Shown one piece after another: positions 24,055 to 33,082 of a DNA stretch of 64,000 bases. The stretch comes from Pseudoalteromonas luteoviolacea (GTDB lineage: Bacteria; Pseudomonadota; Gammaproteobacteria; Enterobacterales; Alteromonadaceae), in the NCBI RefSeq assembly GCF_018100925.1, contig NZ_JAGJEH010000007.1:310001-374000 (forward strand). The letters run 5' to 3'. The position numbers and the translations under genes were made by a program. How positions within the stretch are numbered: position 1 is the stretch's first letter; every line of letters starts with the position of its first letter. Under the pieces are notes generated by a model, which was not told where the DNA came from, ran no database searches, and worked only from the letters and a program-made list of their open reading frames with translations.

Positions 24055-24717
24055 TCACTTTACAGGTAGCGTAAAGTACTGATCTGCATATGGCTCATCA
24101 ATCAAAGTAAAGTGCCACCACTCTTCAGTCAGCCCAATAAAGCCAGCGCTACGCATAACTTTAGCCAATAGCTTTCGATTGGCACGTTGCTGAGCACTGA
24201 TCCCTTGATAACTTGGCCACGATACTTTTGAAAAGAAGTCCCAACCAGATCCCATATCAAGTTCAACGCCGGTCACTAAATCAACTAAAGTAACATCTAG
24301 TGTACTGCCTCGAGAGTGTCCTGATCGCGCCGCGATATAACCCCGTTTGAATAATTCGTTTTTAGGTACTTCTGGATAGTATTTCGCTTTATTCTTAGTA
24401 TCTTCAAGATCTTTTGCCCAGCGTACGAAGTGATCCACAGCCATTTGTGGTCGATAACAGTCAAAAACTTTCAACCCCAACCCAAACTCATTGAGTGCAT
24501 ACTGTGCCTTTGTCACTGCTTTCACCGCTTCTTTACTCAGTAAACATTTGGGCGCCAAATAACCATCAATTTTTTTGCCAACAAAGTTATCAGCTGTAAA
24601 GTAGCGGATCTCAGTTTGTATACTAGGCACTTGAGCCACAACGTCGACAAGCTCCGCCGCTGACAACTTTAGGCTCACCAAAGCAGCCAGCGCTAACCCA
24701 TAAGTAATTGTTCTCAT
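24055..24717 (-). CDS. VanX-type D-Ala-D-Ala dipeptidase (M15D), periplasmic
   Basis: 220 residues from the ATG at 24717, which has GAGG 7 bases upstream and a clear signal peptide ending at LSAAE. The family motifs are present: FDCYRPQMAVDHFVRWA, then SGHSRGSTLDVTL (zinc His and Asp) and EEWWHF (catalytic Glu, zinc His). VanX-like enzymes hydrolyse D-Ala-D-Ala dipeptides. Outside resistance clusters they recycle peptidoglycan dipeptides or supply nutrients. There is no vanA or vanH neighbour, so a glycopeptide-resistance role is not indicated. Confidence 0.9.
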   Translation of the reverse strand: MRTITYGLALAALVSLKLSAAELVDVVAQVPSIQTEIRYFTADNFVGKKIDGYLAPKCLLSKEAVKAVTKAQYALNEFGLGLKVFDCYRPQMAVDHFVRWAKDLEDTKNKAKYYPEVPKNELFKRGYIAARSGHSRGSTLDVTLVDLVTGVELDMGSGWDFFSKVSWPSYQGISAQQRANRKLLAKVMRSAGFIGLTEEWWHFTLIDEPYADQYFTLPVK

Positions 24718-25027
24718 TGAATACCTCGGGGTACCTTTCCTAACTACAAAGAACACAGTGTGGAATGAAATTATGGAAGAAGTATGGACAGTAAATCAGG
24801 AATTACAACTTCTGTCAGATACCCACAATCGGTAAAGTGCTGCACATTGCCAACTAGTACGGTTGCCACATAGTGCAAATACCGCAATGAGTCAGTGCTC
24901 ACTTACACTTTTTTACTTATTATCACACTCTATAACGGTAATTTTCAAACCATAGCATATGCTGTATATAAGTAACTTATGGGATGGAAATATGCTATAA
25001 GCATTATTTTTCAAGGACGATGACTTT
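24718..25027. other. Intergenic region, no gene seen
   Basis: 310 AT-rich bases between two minus-strand genes. A short GCATATGC palindrome and an ATGCTATAAGCAT element are present near 24955-24998, without a clear role. Confidence 0.4.
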
Positions 25028-26356
25028 TTATAGCCCCAAACAGTCAGGCTTTTTAAAGCCACTAAATAGCTCTCTCACACCTACTTTAGCGTTTAGCCTT
25101 GCTGCAATTAAATATAGCCCAGCCAATTTACGATGAATAAATAAAGCATCGACAGGGGGAGTATGCCACTGCCCTTCCCTCGAGCTTAATGCCATGCCCA
25201 TGTCTCGGATCCGCTGAGCAATATCGCTTTTTGCAAAGTCATAAGGTTGTTCGGCCCGCAATGGCTCCGTGGCCATAAAAAATAAATCCAATACAATATC
25301 TCGGTAGTCGTCTTCAATCTGTTCGCCAAAATAACCTATCGACTGCACGGCTTTAGTCATCATGTCTCTGTCATGCTCTAAACCAGCTTTAAGCAATAAC
25401 CAATACCCTACAGCTAATTCATGACGAATACATCGAGAAGCCCCAAAGTCGAGCAGCACTATTTGCTCTTGTGCTTCATCATACAAATAATTCGCTAAAT
25501 TCGGGTCACTTTGGATTGCGCCCAGTTCAAACATTTCAATAAAGAACAATTGTATTAAGTCACTGGCAATTTTATTGCGCACGGCAGGCAAGGCGTGTAC
25601 CTGTGAGTCTAGTGACTGACCAGATACAAACTCCATCGCCAATATATGCTCTGTTGAATATTGTGGGAAATATTCCGGCACCTTAAATTGTGCATAGGGT
25701 TGTAAACCCGCTTTAAACGCCTGAAGGCGATCACCTTCTATTAAATAATCAGTTTCCACTAGTAATTGCTGCTTTGCTTCTGCGATCAGCGGATCGATGG
25801 CCACCTGTTTGGGCATAAGGCCTGATATTTTGATTAGCATGGCTACGTTGTCAACATCACTATCAATGCTATTTGCGACACCCGGATATTGAATTTTTAA
25901 CGCCAGTTTTTGACCTGATTCAGTGGTTGCTTCATGAACTTGACCAATCGATGCTCGTGCAAAACTTCTAAGTTCAAAGTGACTAAATTTATCAAGCCAA
26001 TTTGAACCCCAATTAAGCTTGAGTAAACCGATAAGCTGTTTATGTGGCATTGGTTGTGCGTCTGCTCTGAGCTTTTCTAATAACAACGCCAGTTCTTTTG
26101 GCAAAAGATCCCCTGAGTCCATTGACAATAGCTGCCCGAGTTTCATTGCGGCTCCTCTCAAATGAGCCAATTTATCGGCAACAGCGTGGATATTTTTTGG
26201 TTGTAATAACAACTCCTTTTTAGTTACGGTTTGACCACTGAGCACTTGTCTAGCTCCGGAAATTACAACATTAGATGCCACTTTTCCTGCCAGCCCACCT
26301 AAATGAGCCAACCTAGAAATTCGAGAAGAAGGAACCTTTTTACTTTTATCTGTCAT
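25028..26356 (-). CDS. ABC1/UbiB/COQ8-family atypical kinase
   Basis: 442 residues from the ATG at 26356 (MTDKSKK); a start at 26428 would add a 24-residue Arg-rich segment that does not look native. The family-defining KxGQ motif is AAMKLGQLLSMD. The Ala-rich loop region FARASIGQVHEA, the Lys in LALKIQYPG, the catalytic QSDPNLANYLYD and LLDFGAS are all visible. The QSDPN form is closer to COQ8 than to UbiB. COQ8 proteins support ubiquinone biosynthesis through ATPase activity. Confidence 0.9.
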   Translation of the reverse strand: MTDKSKKVPSSRISRLAHLGGLAGKVASNVVISGARQVLSGQTVTKKELLLQPKNIHAVADKLAHLRGAAMKLGQLLSMDSGDLLPKELALLLEKLRADAQPMPHKQLIGLLKLNWGSNWLDKFSHFELRSFARASIGQVHEATTESGQKLALKIQYPGVANSIDSDVDNVAMLIKISGLMPKQVAIDPLIAEAKQQLLVETDYLIEGDRLQAFKAGLQPYAQFKVPEYFPQYSTEHILAMEFVSGQSLDSQVHALPAVRNKIASDLIQLFFIEMFELGAIQSDPNLANYLYDEAQEQIVLLDFGASRCIRHELAVGYWLLLKAGLEHDRDMMTKAVQSIGYFGEQIEDDYRDIVLDLFFMATEPLRAEQPYDFAKSDIAQRIRDMGMALSSREGQWHTPPVDALFIHRKLAGLYLIAARLNAKVGVRELFSGFKKPDCLGL

Positions 26357-26581
26357 ATTTCTATACCAATCAAACCTACGTCTACGTGCGCACAATACAG
26401 GTACTTTGCTCCCTGCATTTTGGATCAATACATTGATCTCTAGTTAAAAAATATCGCTTGAGGAACACCTTGAGTATATCAAAGTCAGCCTACTCTCCCT
26501 ACTAGATATACAGACACTTTAATTACTTTTCGTGTGCGCTATACTTTGATTAGTTTTGTTTTATTAAGCCTTTGCTCATCA

Positions 26582-27304
26582 ATGAAGTATTTGCTAGTCG
26601 CATTTTTTTTAGTTTTAACTAGGCCCCTTTACGCTGAAACATATCACTTTGTATCGATCAACTACTTAATAGAACAAGAGGTCGGCCGTATTGTTCTAAC
26701 CGAAGTTTATAAACAATTGAATATCAAAATAACCATCACGCCACTTCCGGGGAAACGAGCTCAATTCAGAGCCAAGACAGGGTTATCCAATGGGGAGATC
26801 ATGCGAATATTTAGCTATGGAATAGAAACTCCGACAACAATTCGAGTACCGACTCCATATTACTACCTAGAAACAGCGGCATTTGTTCGCAAAGATAGTC
26901 AAATAGACATCAAAACAGCAAAAGACTTACAAAAGCACCATATTGTCAAAGTCAGGGGGGTGAAGCATACCAACAACATCACTCAAGGTATGAAGCATGT
27001 TGAGGATATGGATACCACCGCTCAAATACTTAAGCTGGTTTCCAAAGGCTTAGCTGATGTCGCGCTCACGAACCGAATGGATGGCTTAATACACTTAGAA
27101 AAATTGGGTATTGATAATGTGATCTCTAGCCAGAACCTCGCAGTACTAGATTTGTTTCACTACATTCATGAGTCTCAGCAACACCTTGTTCCTTTGGTAA
27201 ACAACAAACTAATTGAAATGAAACAGTCAGGAGAGTTAGCAAAACTCATCGCACAAGCTGAGCGACAAGTCATGCTACACAGCCAGAGCTTAGACCCACA
27301 GTAA
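26582..27304 (+). CDS. Periplasmic solute-binding-like protein (SBP_bac_3 type)
   Basis: 240 residues from the ATG at 26582, which yields a good signal peptide (LLVAFFLVLTRPLYAETY); a GTG at 26534 would add 16 hydrophobic residues. The rest matches type II periplasmic binding proteins: ITPLPGKRAQFRAKTG near the N-terminus, then RVPTPYYYLETAAFVRK and VSKGLADVALTNRMDG. No ABC permease or kinase gene adjoins it. Lone proteins of this type in this group are common and usually unassigned; another lies at 43906. Confidence 0.8.
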   Translation: MKYLLVAFFLVLTRPLYAETYHFVSINYLIEQEVGRIVLTEVYKQLNIKITITPLPGKRAQFRAKTGLSNGEIMRIFSYGIETPTTIRVPTPYYYLETAAFVRKDSQIDIKTAKDLQKHHIVKVRGVKHTNNITQGMKHVEDMDTTAQILKLVSKGLADVALTNRMDGLIHLEKLGIDNVISSQNLAVLDLFHYIHESQQHLVPLVNNKLIEMKQSGELAKLIAQAERQVMLHSQSLDPQ

Positions 27305-27433
27305 ATCATTGTAATTACACTGTAATTCTGCATTTATTCTTTTTTACAGAATGTTCTCTTCGCTTTTTGTCAATTTTATTCGTATAGATAGCAACATAAA
27401 GTAGCTTCATTGGCGCACATAAGCGAGGTAACT

Positions 27434-28270
27434 ATGAAGATTTTAAATGTAACAAGATCACACTCAACGCAAGACGGCGCAGGAGTCAAAATACAGCGTA
27501 TCGCCGGTTTCGACGGGAAAAGTCTAGATCCGTTTTTGATGATAGACGAACTTAAATCAAGCAATTCGCAAGACTATATAGGCGGCTTTCCTGCCCATCC
27601 TCACAGGGGGATTGAGACTTTTACGTACATACGCAAAGGCGGATTTGAGCATCAAGATCAGATGGGTAATAAAAAAGCGATTCAAGCAGGGCAAGTTCAA
27701 TGGATGAGCACTGGCCGAGGCGTCATTCACTCAGAAATGCCGTTGGCCGATGCACAACATGGTATGCACGGCTTTCAAATCTGGTTAAACATGCCCGCAA
27801 AAGACAAGATGAACACACCCAAATATCAAGATTCAAGTGACCGTGTATTGCCTTCTATCATCAATCAAAGCGGCGCACAACTCACCGCACTTGCTGGCAG
27901 TTGGACTGAATCGCAGCAGACTATTTCTTCTGGCCTAGATGAGTTGGCTGGTGCTGGCGCAATTAGCGATATCTGGCTGCAAGCACACAGCGCCATGCAC
28001 CTCGATTTGTCCCACTACGGAAAAGTATTGCTCTACATTCATACAGGCGCTTTGAAAGATAGCCGCCATCAATCCGGCTACTTGCTTAACATAGACCCTC
28101 AAGCGCCAATTCATATAGAAAGTGGAAACCAAGAAGTGGGACTTTTATTATTAGCAGGCCAACCTATTAACGAGCGCATTGCACACATGGGTCCATTTGT
28201 AATGAATACTCAAGAAGAGCTTAAACAAGCTGTTAGGGATTACCATGCGGGTAAATTTGGTGCTATCTAA
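27434..28270 (+). CDS. Pirin family protein
   Basis: 278 residues from the ATG at 27434, with GAGGT 5-6 bases upstream. The N-terminal cupin contains the pirin motifs DPFLMIDELK, FPAHPHRGIETFTYIRKGGFEHQDQMGN (metal-binding His, His, His) and STGRGVIHSEMP (Glu). The second cupin is degenerate. Bacterial pirins include quercetinases and regulators of central metabolism enzymes; which applies here cannot be told. Confidence 0.9.
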   Translation: MKILNVTRSHSTQDGAGVKIQRIAGFDGKSLDPFLMIDELKSSNSQDYIGGFPAHPHRGIETFTYIRKGGFEHQDQMGNKKAIQAGQVQWMSTGRGVIHSEMPLADAQHGMHGFQIWLNMPAKDKMNTPKYQDSSDRVLPSIINQSGAQLTALAGSWTESQQTISSGLDELAGAGAISDIWLQAHSAMHLDLSHYGKVLLYIHTGALKDSRHQSGYLLNIDPQAPIHIESGNQEVGLLLLAGQPINERIAHMGPFVMNTQEELKQAVRDYHAGKFGAI

Positions 28271-28394
28271 GCGACAGAGTCGTTCGTTTCTATAATTCTT
28301 ATTGATAGCTACAAAACCTGTTTTTTCATGCGTTTACTATTTATTGAAGGCGGCGTATACTCGCGCCGCACAATATCTAAGGGAATGTAGTACG

Positions 28395-29159
28395 ATGAAA
28401 AGAACAGTTTTAGCACTTTTAATAACAATTGCGGCCAATGCCAATGCGTCGGAACAACCACTCAGCGTATTGCATGATAAAGAACGCAATAGAGCTGTGC
28501 CCATTGAGATACAATCGCCTAAAACAAACAGTCATTGCCATGCAAAAAAACCATGCCCCGTGGCATTCATTAGCGCAGGCTACGGCGTCCCTCACCAAGA
28601 TTACCAATTTTTAAGTGAAACCTTAACCAATCTTGGCTACTTTTCCGTCGCAATTAGGCATGAACTGAAAACCGATCCACCGCTATCTGTATCAGGTAAC
28701 TTGTTTCAAACACGCCAAGAAAATTGGCTACGTGGCGCCAAAACGATTGAGTTTGTCCGCACAAAGTTAGCGCCTAGCTATCCACAGTATGACTTCGATA
28801 ATTTATTGCTCGTGGGTCATTCCAATGGAGGAGACTTATCTGCGTTATTAATAAATCAAGGCAAAAGTTATATTTCTGGCTTGGTAACATTAGATCATAG
28901 GCGCGTACCGCTTCCTCGCAACATAAACGTTTCGGTACTGTCTATTCGAGCGAGCGATTTCCCCGCAGATGAAGGTGTCTTATACTCAAGCAGAGAACTC
29001 AAAACATATCCAGGCTGTGTGATAGAAGTTCCAGAATCTAGGCACAATGATATGACAGATCATGGGCCTATATGGTTGAAACAAAAAATACAACGCCTGC
29101 TTGGTGGCTATTTAAAAGGGCAGTCTTGTAGCACCCTAAAGCGGCGCTTAACCACCTAA
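28395..29159 (+). CDS. Secreted alpha/beta hydrolase
   Basis: 254 residues from the ATG at 28395 (AGGGA about 10 bases upstream), with a signal peptide ending at ANAS. The alpha/beta hydrolase elbow is LLVGHSNGGDLS (nucleophile Ser in GHSNG). The oxyanion region VAFISAGYGVPHQDY precedes it, and the catalytic His is probably in SRHNDMTDHGP. Two early Cys (CHAKKPC) may form a disulfide. Substrate is unknown; an esterase or dienelactone-hydrolase-like role is possible. Confidence 0.85.
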   Translation: MKRTVLALLITIAANANASEQPLSVLHDKERNRAVPIEIQSPKTNSHCHAKKPCPVAFISAGYGVPHQDYQFLSETLTNLGYFSVAIRHELKTDPPLSVSGNLFQTRQENWLRGAKTIEFVRTKLAPSYPQYDFDNLLLVGHSNGGDLSALLINQGKSYISGLVTLDHRRVPLPRNINVSVLSIRASDFPADEGVLYSSRELKTYPGCVIEVPESRHNDMTDHGPIWLKQKIQRLLGGYLKGQSCSTLKRRLTT

Positions 29160-29237
29160 TAAATATTCAGTGAGCGTGCAAATGCAAGCGGAGCAAACAC
29201 TCCTCTTGCTTTCAAACACAGGTAATGTCGCTCAATT

Positions 29238-29711
29238 CTATAGTAGCAAAGTGTCTTCAATAGGTATAAATCGGGATGCTGCATTCATTAAACTAGCAGC
29301 TGTAAGTGATGGGACACCATACACATGAGCCTCAGCTTGGTATTTGTCTCGCACGGTATTGAGTAATATATCGAAGTCACCATCTCCTGATGCTAACACC
29401 ACAATATCTGACTGTTTGGCAGCCTCCAACACATCTATCGTAATTCCAACATCCCAGTCACCTTTTGCCGAGCCATCGGCACGCTGAATAAAAGGCTTTA
29501 ATTTCACCTCAAATCCAATTGCCCTAAGAATGTTTTGAAACTGACGTTGCTTCTCATCGCCTCTATCAATCGCGTAAGCATATGCATTTACTACTTGACG
29601 ATTATCCGTCACCTCAGCCCAAAAACGATTGTAATCAAAGTTGCGTTTATAGGCACTTCGTGTGGTGTAATAGATGTTTTGTACATCCACAAAGATACTC
29701 ACTGTTTGCAT
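29238..29711 (-). CDS. NYN-domain (LabA/DUF88-like) ribonuclease
   Basis: A 157-residue PIN-fold protein. Asp residues expected to bind metal are in IFVDVQNIYYTT, KGDWDVGITIDVLEAAK and VVLASGDGDFDILL, and the end reads VYGVPSLTAASLMNAASRFIPIED. These are the LabA/DUF88 NYN hallmarks. Family members act as RNases in RNA turnover or translation control. It is monocistronic, convergent with the hydrolase gene and divergent from the SDR gene. Confidence 0.9.
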   Translation of the reverse strand: MQTVSIFVDVQNIYYTTRSAYKRNFDYNRFWAEVTDNRQVVNAYAYAIDRGDEKQRQFQNILRAIGFEVKLKPFIQRADGSAKGDWDVGITIDVLEAAKQSDIVVLASGDGDFDILLNTVRDKYQAEAHVYGVPSLTAASLMNAASRFIPIEDTLLL

Positions 29712-29832
29712 TCTAGGCTCTCAATGTAAATCGACGATTATGACAAGGATAAGTCTAACATCAATGAAAATAATAGACACAGCGTAAAGCAGCTATAGTT
29801 AATATGACTATAAGTATGAAAAGGAATGTATT

Positions 29833-30588
29833 ATGAGTACAGGTTTGAAAGATAAAGTTGTCGTAATAACGGGTGGCGCAAAAAATATGGGGCAGGCTTT
29901 TGCCTTAAATCTTGCTAAACAAGGCTGTGATATTGTCATTCATTATCACAGTGACAGCTCTTTTATAGAAGCTGAAAAAACAGCACAAAAAGTCACAGAA
30001 ATGGGACAAAGAGCACTCGTGATCCAAGGGGATCTCACTCAGCAATCTCATGTTATAAATCTTTTCACACAGACAAAAGAAGCATATGGAAAGGTCGACA
30101 TTGTTATAAATAATGCGGGCCAAATCTCTAAGAAAGCCTTTATCGACTATACCGAAGACGACTTTAATCGATTATTTAACATAAACTGCAAAGGCGCTTT
30201 TTTCGTTATGCAACAAGCGGCGCAATACCTCGAAGACAATGGCAGAGTGATTAATATCGGAACCTCTCTTTTGGATGCGTTTACTGGTAATTATGCACTG
30301 TATGCAGGCTCAAAAGCGCCGTTAGAACAATTTACTAAAGCGCTCGCGAAAGAAGTTGGTGCAAGGGGGATCACCGTAAACATGATTTGTCCTGGTCCCA
30401 TCGATACTGATTTTTTTCATCAGCAAGAAGACCCAGACTCTGTGGCCTTTCTAAACACAGCCAGTGTCGCAGGCAGATTGGGAAAGGTAGAAGACATCGT
30501 TCCTATTGTGGAATTTATCGCCTCCCCTAAATCGCAGTGGACAACTGGGCAAACGCTATTGATTAATGGGGGCTTTGTTACACGATAG
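29833..30588 (+). CDS. Short-chain dehydrogenase/reductase (SDR)
   Basis: A 251-residue classical SDR. The Rossmann motif VVVITGGAKNMGQAFALN, the NNAG motif (VINNAGQISK) and the catalytic Tyr-x3-Lys (YAGSK) are all present, with the C-terminal TGQTLLINGG. It looks like a 3-oxoacyl-ACP reductase-type enzyme (FabG-like), but the specific substrate is unknown. AAAAGGAATG precedes the ATG. Confidence 0.92.
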   Translation: MSTGLKDKVVVITGGAKNMGQAFALNLAKQGCDIVIHYHSDSSFIEAEKTAQKVTEMGQRALVIQGDLTQQSHVINLFTQTKEAYGKVDIVINNAGQISKKAFIDYTEDDFNRLFNINCKGAFFVMQQAAQYLEDNGRVINIGTSLLDAFTGNYALYAGSKAPLEQFTKALAKEVGARGITVNMICPGPIDTDFFHQQEDPDSVAFLNTASVAGRLGKVEDIVPIVEFIASPKSQWTTGQTLLINGGFVTR

Positions 30589-30662
30589 AGTGCTGATGAT
30601 AAATTTAGATAGCTGGGCAAGTCTTTTACTTGCCTTAACCTCTCATAGTCTCAGTAGGCTTT

Positions 30663-30872
30663 TCACAGCTCTAATACATTTTGAATAAATGGCCACTTTT
30701 CACGTGTGAATGCTTCTCTATTGTCGCGATTATTCTGAGCCAAAGACAGCTTCAATTGCGCATACGGATCGGCAAGTGCGCGATTACCACGCAACCTATC
30801 TCGAAATTTTATTCTTTCAATTTCAAACTTATCTAGCCAAGTTGGCTCATAGTCAAACAGCTCAATTTTCAT
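30663..30872 (-). pseudogene. Internally deleted GrpB-family gene
   Basis: From ATG 30872 the first 20 residues (MKIELFDYEPTWLDKFEIER) match the N-terminus of GrpB proteins. Residues from about 22 onward (FRDRLRGNRALADPYAQLKLSLAQ, then NNRDNREAFTREKWPFI) match the C-terminus. The whole central nucleotidyltransferase-like core of about 100 residues, including HIGSTSVPG, is absent. The frame is kept, so an in-frame deletion remnant or a shortened product are both possible. The intact relative is at 15021-15575. Confidence 0.75.
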
Positions 30873-31057
30873 GTAATTGCCCCACACCTTTACACTATCA
30901 TGCGACTTCACCTAACAAACTTTTGGTCATAACAACATCATCTACTTATGTTTATCAGCATACCTTTTTTGTCACGTAGCCATGTTAATGTCGCCATTGA
31001 GTTGTTTCAGTAGTCTCACATTACGCATTCCAATATACAGATAGCTAGGATGAGCAC

Positions 31058-31525
31058 ATGAAAATAACACTTCAGCCCGCTACCGAGTCAGATAAGCCAT
31101 ACCTCCTGTCATTGAGAAAAAAAACAATGACAGAGCACTTAGAACGACAAGGCATATTCCTGTGCCATGAAGCACATATCAGCCGCTTAGAAGAACACTT
31201 CCAAGGTTCAAAAATCGTGTTTATTAACAGAGATAAAGTCGGATGCTTAAAATACCATGCAAGCGATGAACGCCTCGAAATTATGCAATTGCAAATTGCT
31301 CCCCAACATCAAAATCAAGGGTTTGGCACCGCCATATTGCGCTGCCTCCTCACCCAACATGCTCATACACCTGCATATTTAACTGTTCTTAAAGGCAACC
31401 CAGCTATTCGGCTCTATCGGCACCTAGGATTTAATATCTGCTTTGAAGATGAATTTGAATACGAAATGGTGTTGTATGGGGCTAATTGTCAACCCCCTTT
31501 ACAGCGCTACCTCGATTCTATTTGA
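31058..31525 (+). CDS. GNAT family acetyltransferase
   Basis: A 155-residue GNAT. EIMQLQIAPQHQNQGFGTAILRCLL carries the acetyl-CoA pyrophosphate-binding QNQGFGTA, and the end reads NPAIRLYRHLGFNICFEDEFEYEMV. The N-terminus (ITLQPATESDKPYLLSLRKKTM) is usual for the fold. Substrate is unknown. It converges on the reductase gene and overlaps its 3' end by 19 bases. Confidence 0.9.
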   Translation: MKITLQPATESDKPYLLSLRKKTMTEHLERQGIFLCHEAHISRLEEHFQGSKIVFINRDKVGCLKYHASDERLEIMQLQIAPQHQNQGFGTAILRCLLTQHAHTPAYLTVLKGNPAIRLYRHLGFNICFEDEFEYEMVLYGANCQPPLQRYLDSI

Positions 31526-32046
31526 TAATGCGACTGCACCAATTCTCCCAATAGAACCGACGTTGCCAATAAACTTATTTTACAATTGAGTGGTTGCTCT
31601 GGTAACCACTTTAGTCCCTTTCCTAACACCACCGGTACTGTTATAACAATCGCTTCATCAATTAGCCCTTGGCTCAAAAAGTTTTGTACCAACTTGCCGC
31701 CATCAATATACAGCCTGTCATGGCCCAATTGATGAAGCTGAGCAATAACCTCACGCTCACTCGCACATACAAGATAGGCCTTACCTTTACTTTGCTGGGG
31801 CAGCTGTTTTAGAGACTTGCTGAGCACAAAAACCGGCTTATCATAAGGCCATTGACCGTACTTCATCACCTGATCAAATGTATTCCTTCCCATCACAATT
31901 GCATCTATATCCGCCATAAACGCGCCAAACCCTAGATCACTGTGGTTTGGGTTGTCTATTTTAGATAACCAATCTATGTTGCCCTGCTGATCTGCAATAA
32001 AGCCATCAAGGCTTTGTGCCAAATATACTGTATTCTTTTTGCTCAT
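31507..32046 (-). CDS. Dihydrofolate reductase-like (RibD C-terminal) protein
   Basis: The 179 residues match the RibD_C/DHFR-like family: VYLAQSLDGFIADQQGNIDWL at the start, IVMGRNTFDQV for NADPH binding, DRLYIDGGKLVQNFLSQGLIDE and PVVLGKGLKWL later. Proteins of this size are annotated as YyaP/YqjY-like reductases with unknown substrate. They are not assigned to folate or riboflavin synthesis without neighbours from those pathways, which are absent here. Confidence 0.9.
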   Translation of the reverse strand: MSKKNTVYLAQSLDGFIADQQGNIDWLSKIDNPNHSDLGFGAFMADIDAIVMGRNTFDQVMKYGQWPYDKPVFVLSKSLKQLPQQSKGKAYLVCASEREVIAQLHQLGHDRLYIDGGKLVQNFLSQGLIDEAIVITVPVVLGKGLKWLPEQPLNCKISLLATSVLLGELVQSHYQIESR

Positions 32047-32148
32047 TACTTTAACCGCTTGCCTTAGCCAATGACTAAGTATCGGCTAAAAGTATAGATA
32101 TATTAGCAACTTTGGCAAAATTTTTAGTGCTCAACGAAATCGCTTCTG

Positions 32149-32724
32149 TTACAGCTCTGCCCATAGATAATCCATCTGGTGAGCTGTCTTTCGCGCAACA
32201 TCGAAACCAAACCTCTTTTTTACCATATCGAGACTCATGTCAATGCCCGATGCAACACCTGCTGAGCTAGTAAAATTTTGATCTGTGACGAACCTTTTAT
32301 CGTTAATCACTAATAAATGTGGGTATTGTTTGCTCAGCTCGTCTACCCGCTCCCAATGAGTAGTGACCGTTTTCCCTTCGATCAGTCCGGCTTTTGCAAA
32401 CAAAAAGACACCACTACAAATTGAGGCACAGTGTCGTGTGTGAGTTGCGGTTTCCGCCAACCAATCCAATACTGCTTGATTATTAATCATGCGATCTAAC
32501 TTTCCACCAGCGACAATTAACAAATCAAATCTTGGATGACCGTGAATACAAAAATGAGGGTTTATTGACAAGTCCCCGCGCGCTCTGATGGGCGAATTAC
32601 TCGGAGCTATCAAACTGACGTTTATAGGGCGATTTGCGATACGTGAGGCGGTGCTAAATACCTCTAGTGGACCACAAAAGTCCAACGCTTCAACACCGTT
32701 ATATATAAAGATACCAATTTCCAT
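32149..32724 (-). CDS. DJ-1/PfpI family protein
   Basis: A 191-residue class I glutamine amidotransferase-like protein. The nucleophile elbow is CASICSGVFLFAKAGLIEGK, followed by TTHWERVDELSKQYP and SSAGVASGIDMSL. These features match the catalytic domain of GlxA-type regulators without the AraC domain. A full GlxA-type regulator is encoded at 46260. Likely roles are glyoxalase, deglycase or isonitrile hydratase; the choice is open. Confidence 0.88.
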   Translation of the reverse strand: MEIGIFIYNGVEALDFCGPLEVFSTASRIANRPINVSLIAPSNSPIRARGDLSINPHFCIHGHPRFDLLIVAGGKLDRMINNQAVLDWLAETATHTRHCASICSGVFLFAKAGLIEGKTVTTHWERVDELSKQYPHLLVINDKRFVTDQNFTSSAGVASGIDMSLDMVKKRFGFDVARKTAHQMDYLWAEL

Positions 32725-33082
32725 GACTTCATCACGGGTTTACAGTATGTGTAATTTAAAGTGGCTCAATTTTAGCCAACAATCAAGAGAAAGTTTTATG
32801 AACACATTTAAAATTCACGGCTCTCTACCATAGAAAAATAAATAATTTCACCAAACTTCGATGAATAGTAATTTAAAAGCGATAAACTCAGTGCAAAAAA
32901 TCGATTTCACATTTTGCAATACTTTAACTGTCAATCCCATTTGCACTTTATACTGATTACAGTACTATGTTCCCGTTATAGCAAGCTTGTATCTCCATAA
33001 GAATAAGATATAGGGACCAATCTTTGGTCAATATTGCAACTCAAATACTCACAATTATCAATCCAAGCAAACTGAGAACACT
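32725..33082. other. Intergenic promoter region, no gene seen
   Basis: 358 AT-rich bases between divergent genes. An 11-codon frame (ATG 32799) preceded by AAGAGAAAG is present, but too short to call. The promoters of the PfpI gene (minus) and M3 peptidase gene (plus) must lie here. Confidence 0.4.

Noticed and set aside
24055..24717. VanX-like gene as a glycopeptide-resistance determinant
   Set aside because: No vanA, vanH or vanRS genes nearby, and exported VanX-like dipeptidases are common in Gram-negative bacteria.
32259..32289. A TAGTAAAATTTTGATCT match like the 55.7 kb motif
   Set aside because: It lies inside the PfpI gene and is explained by the conserved residues DQNFTSSAGV; single copy.
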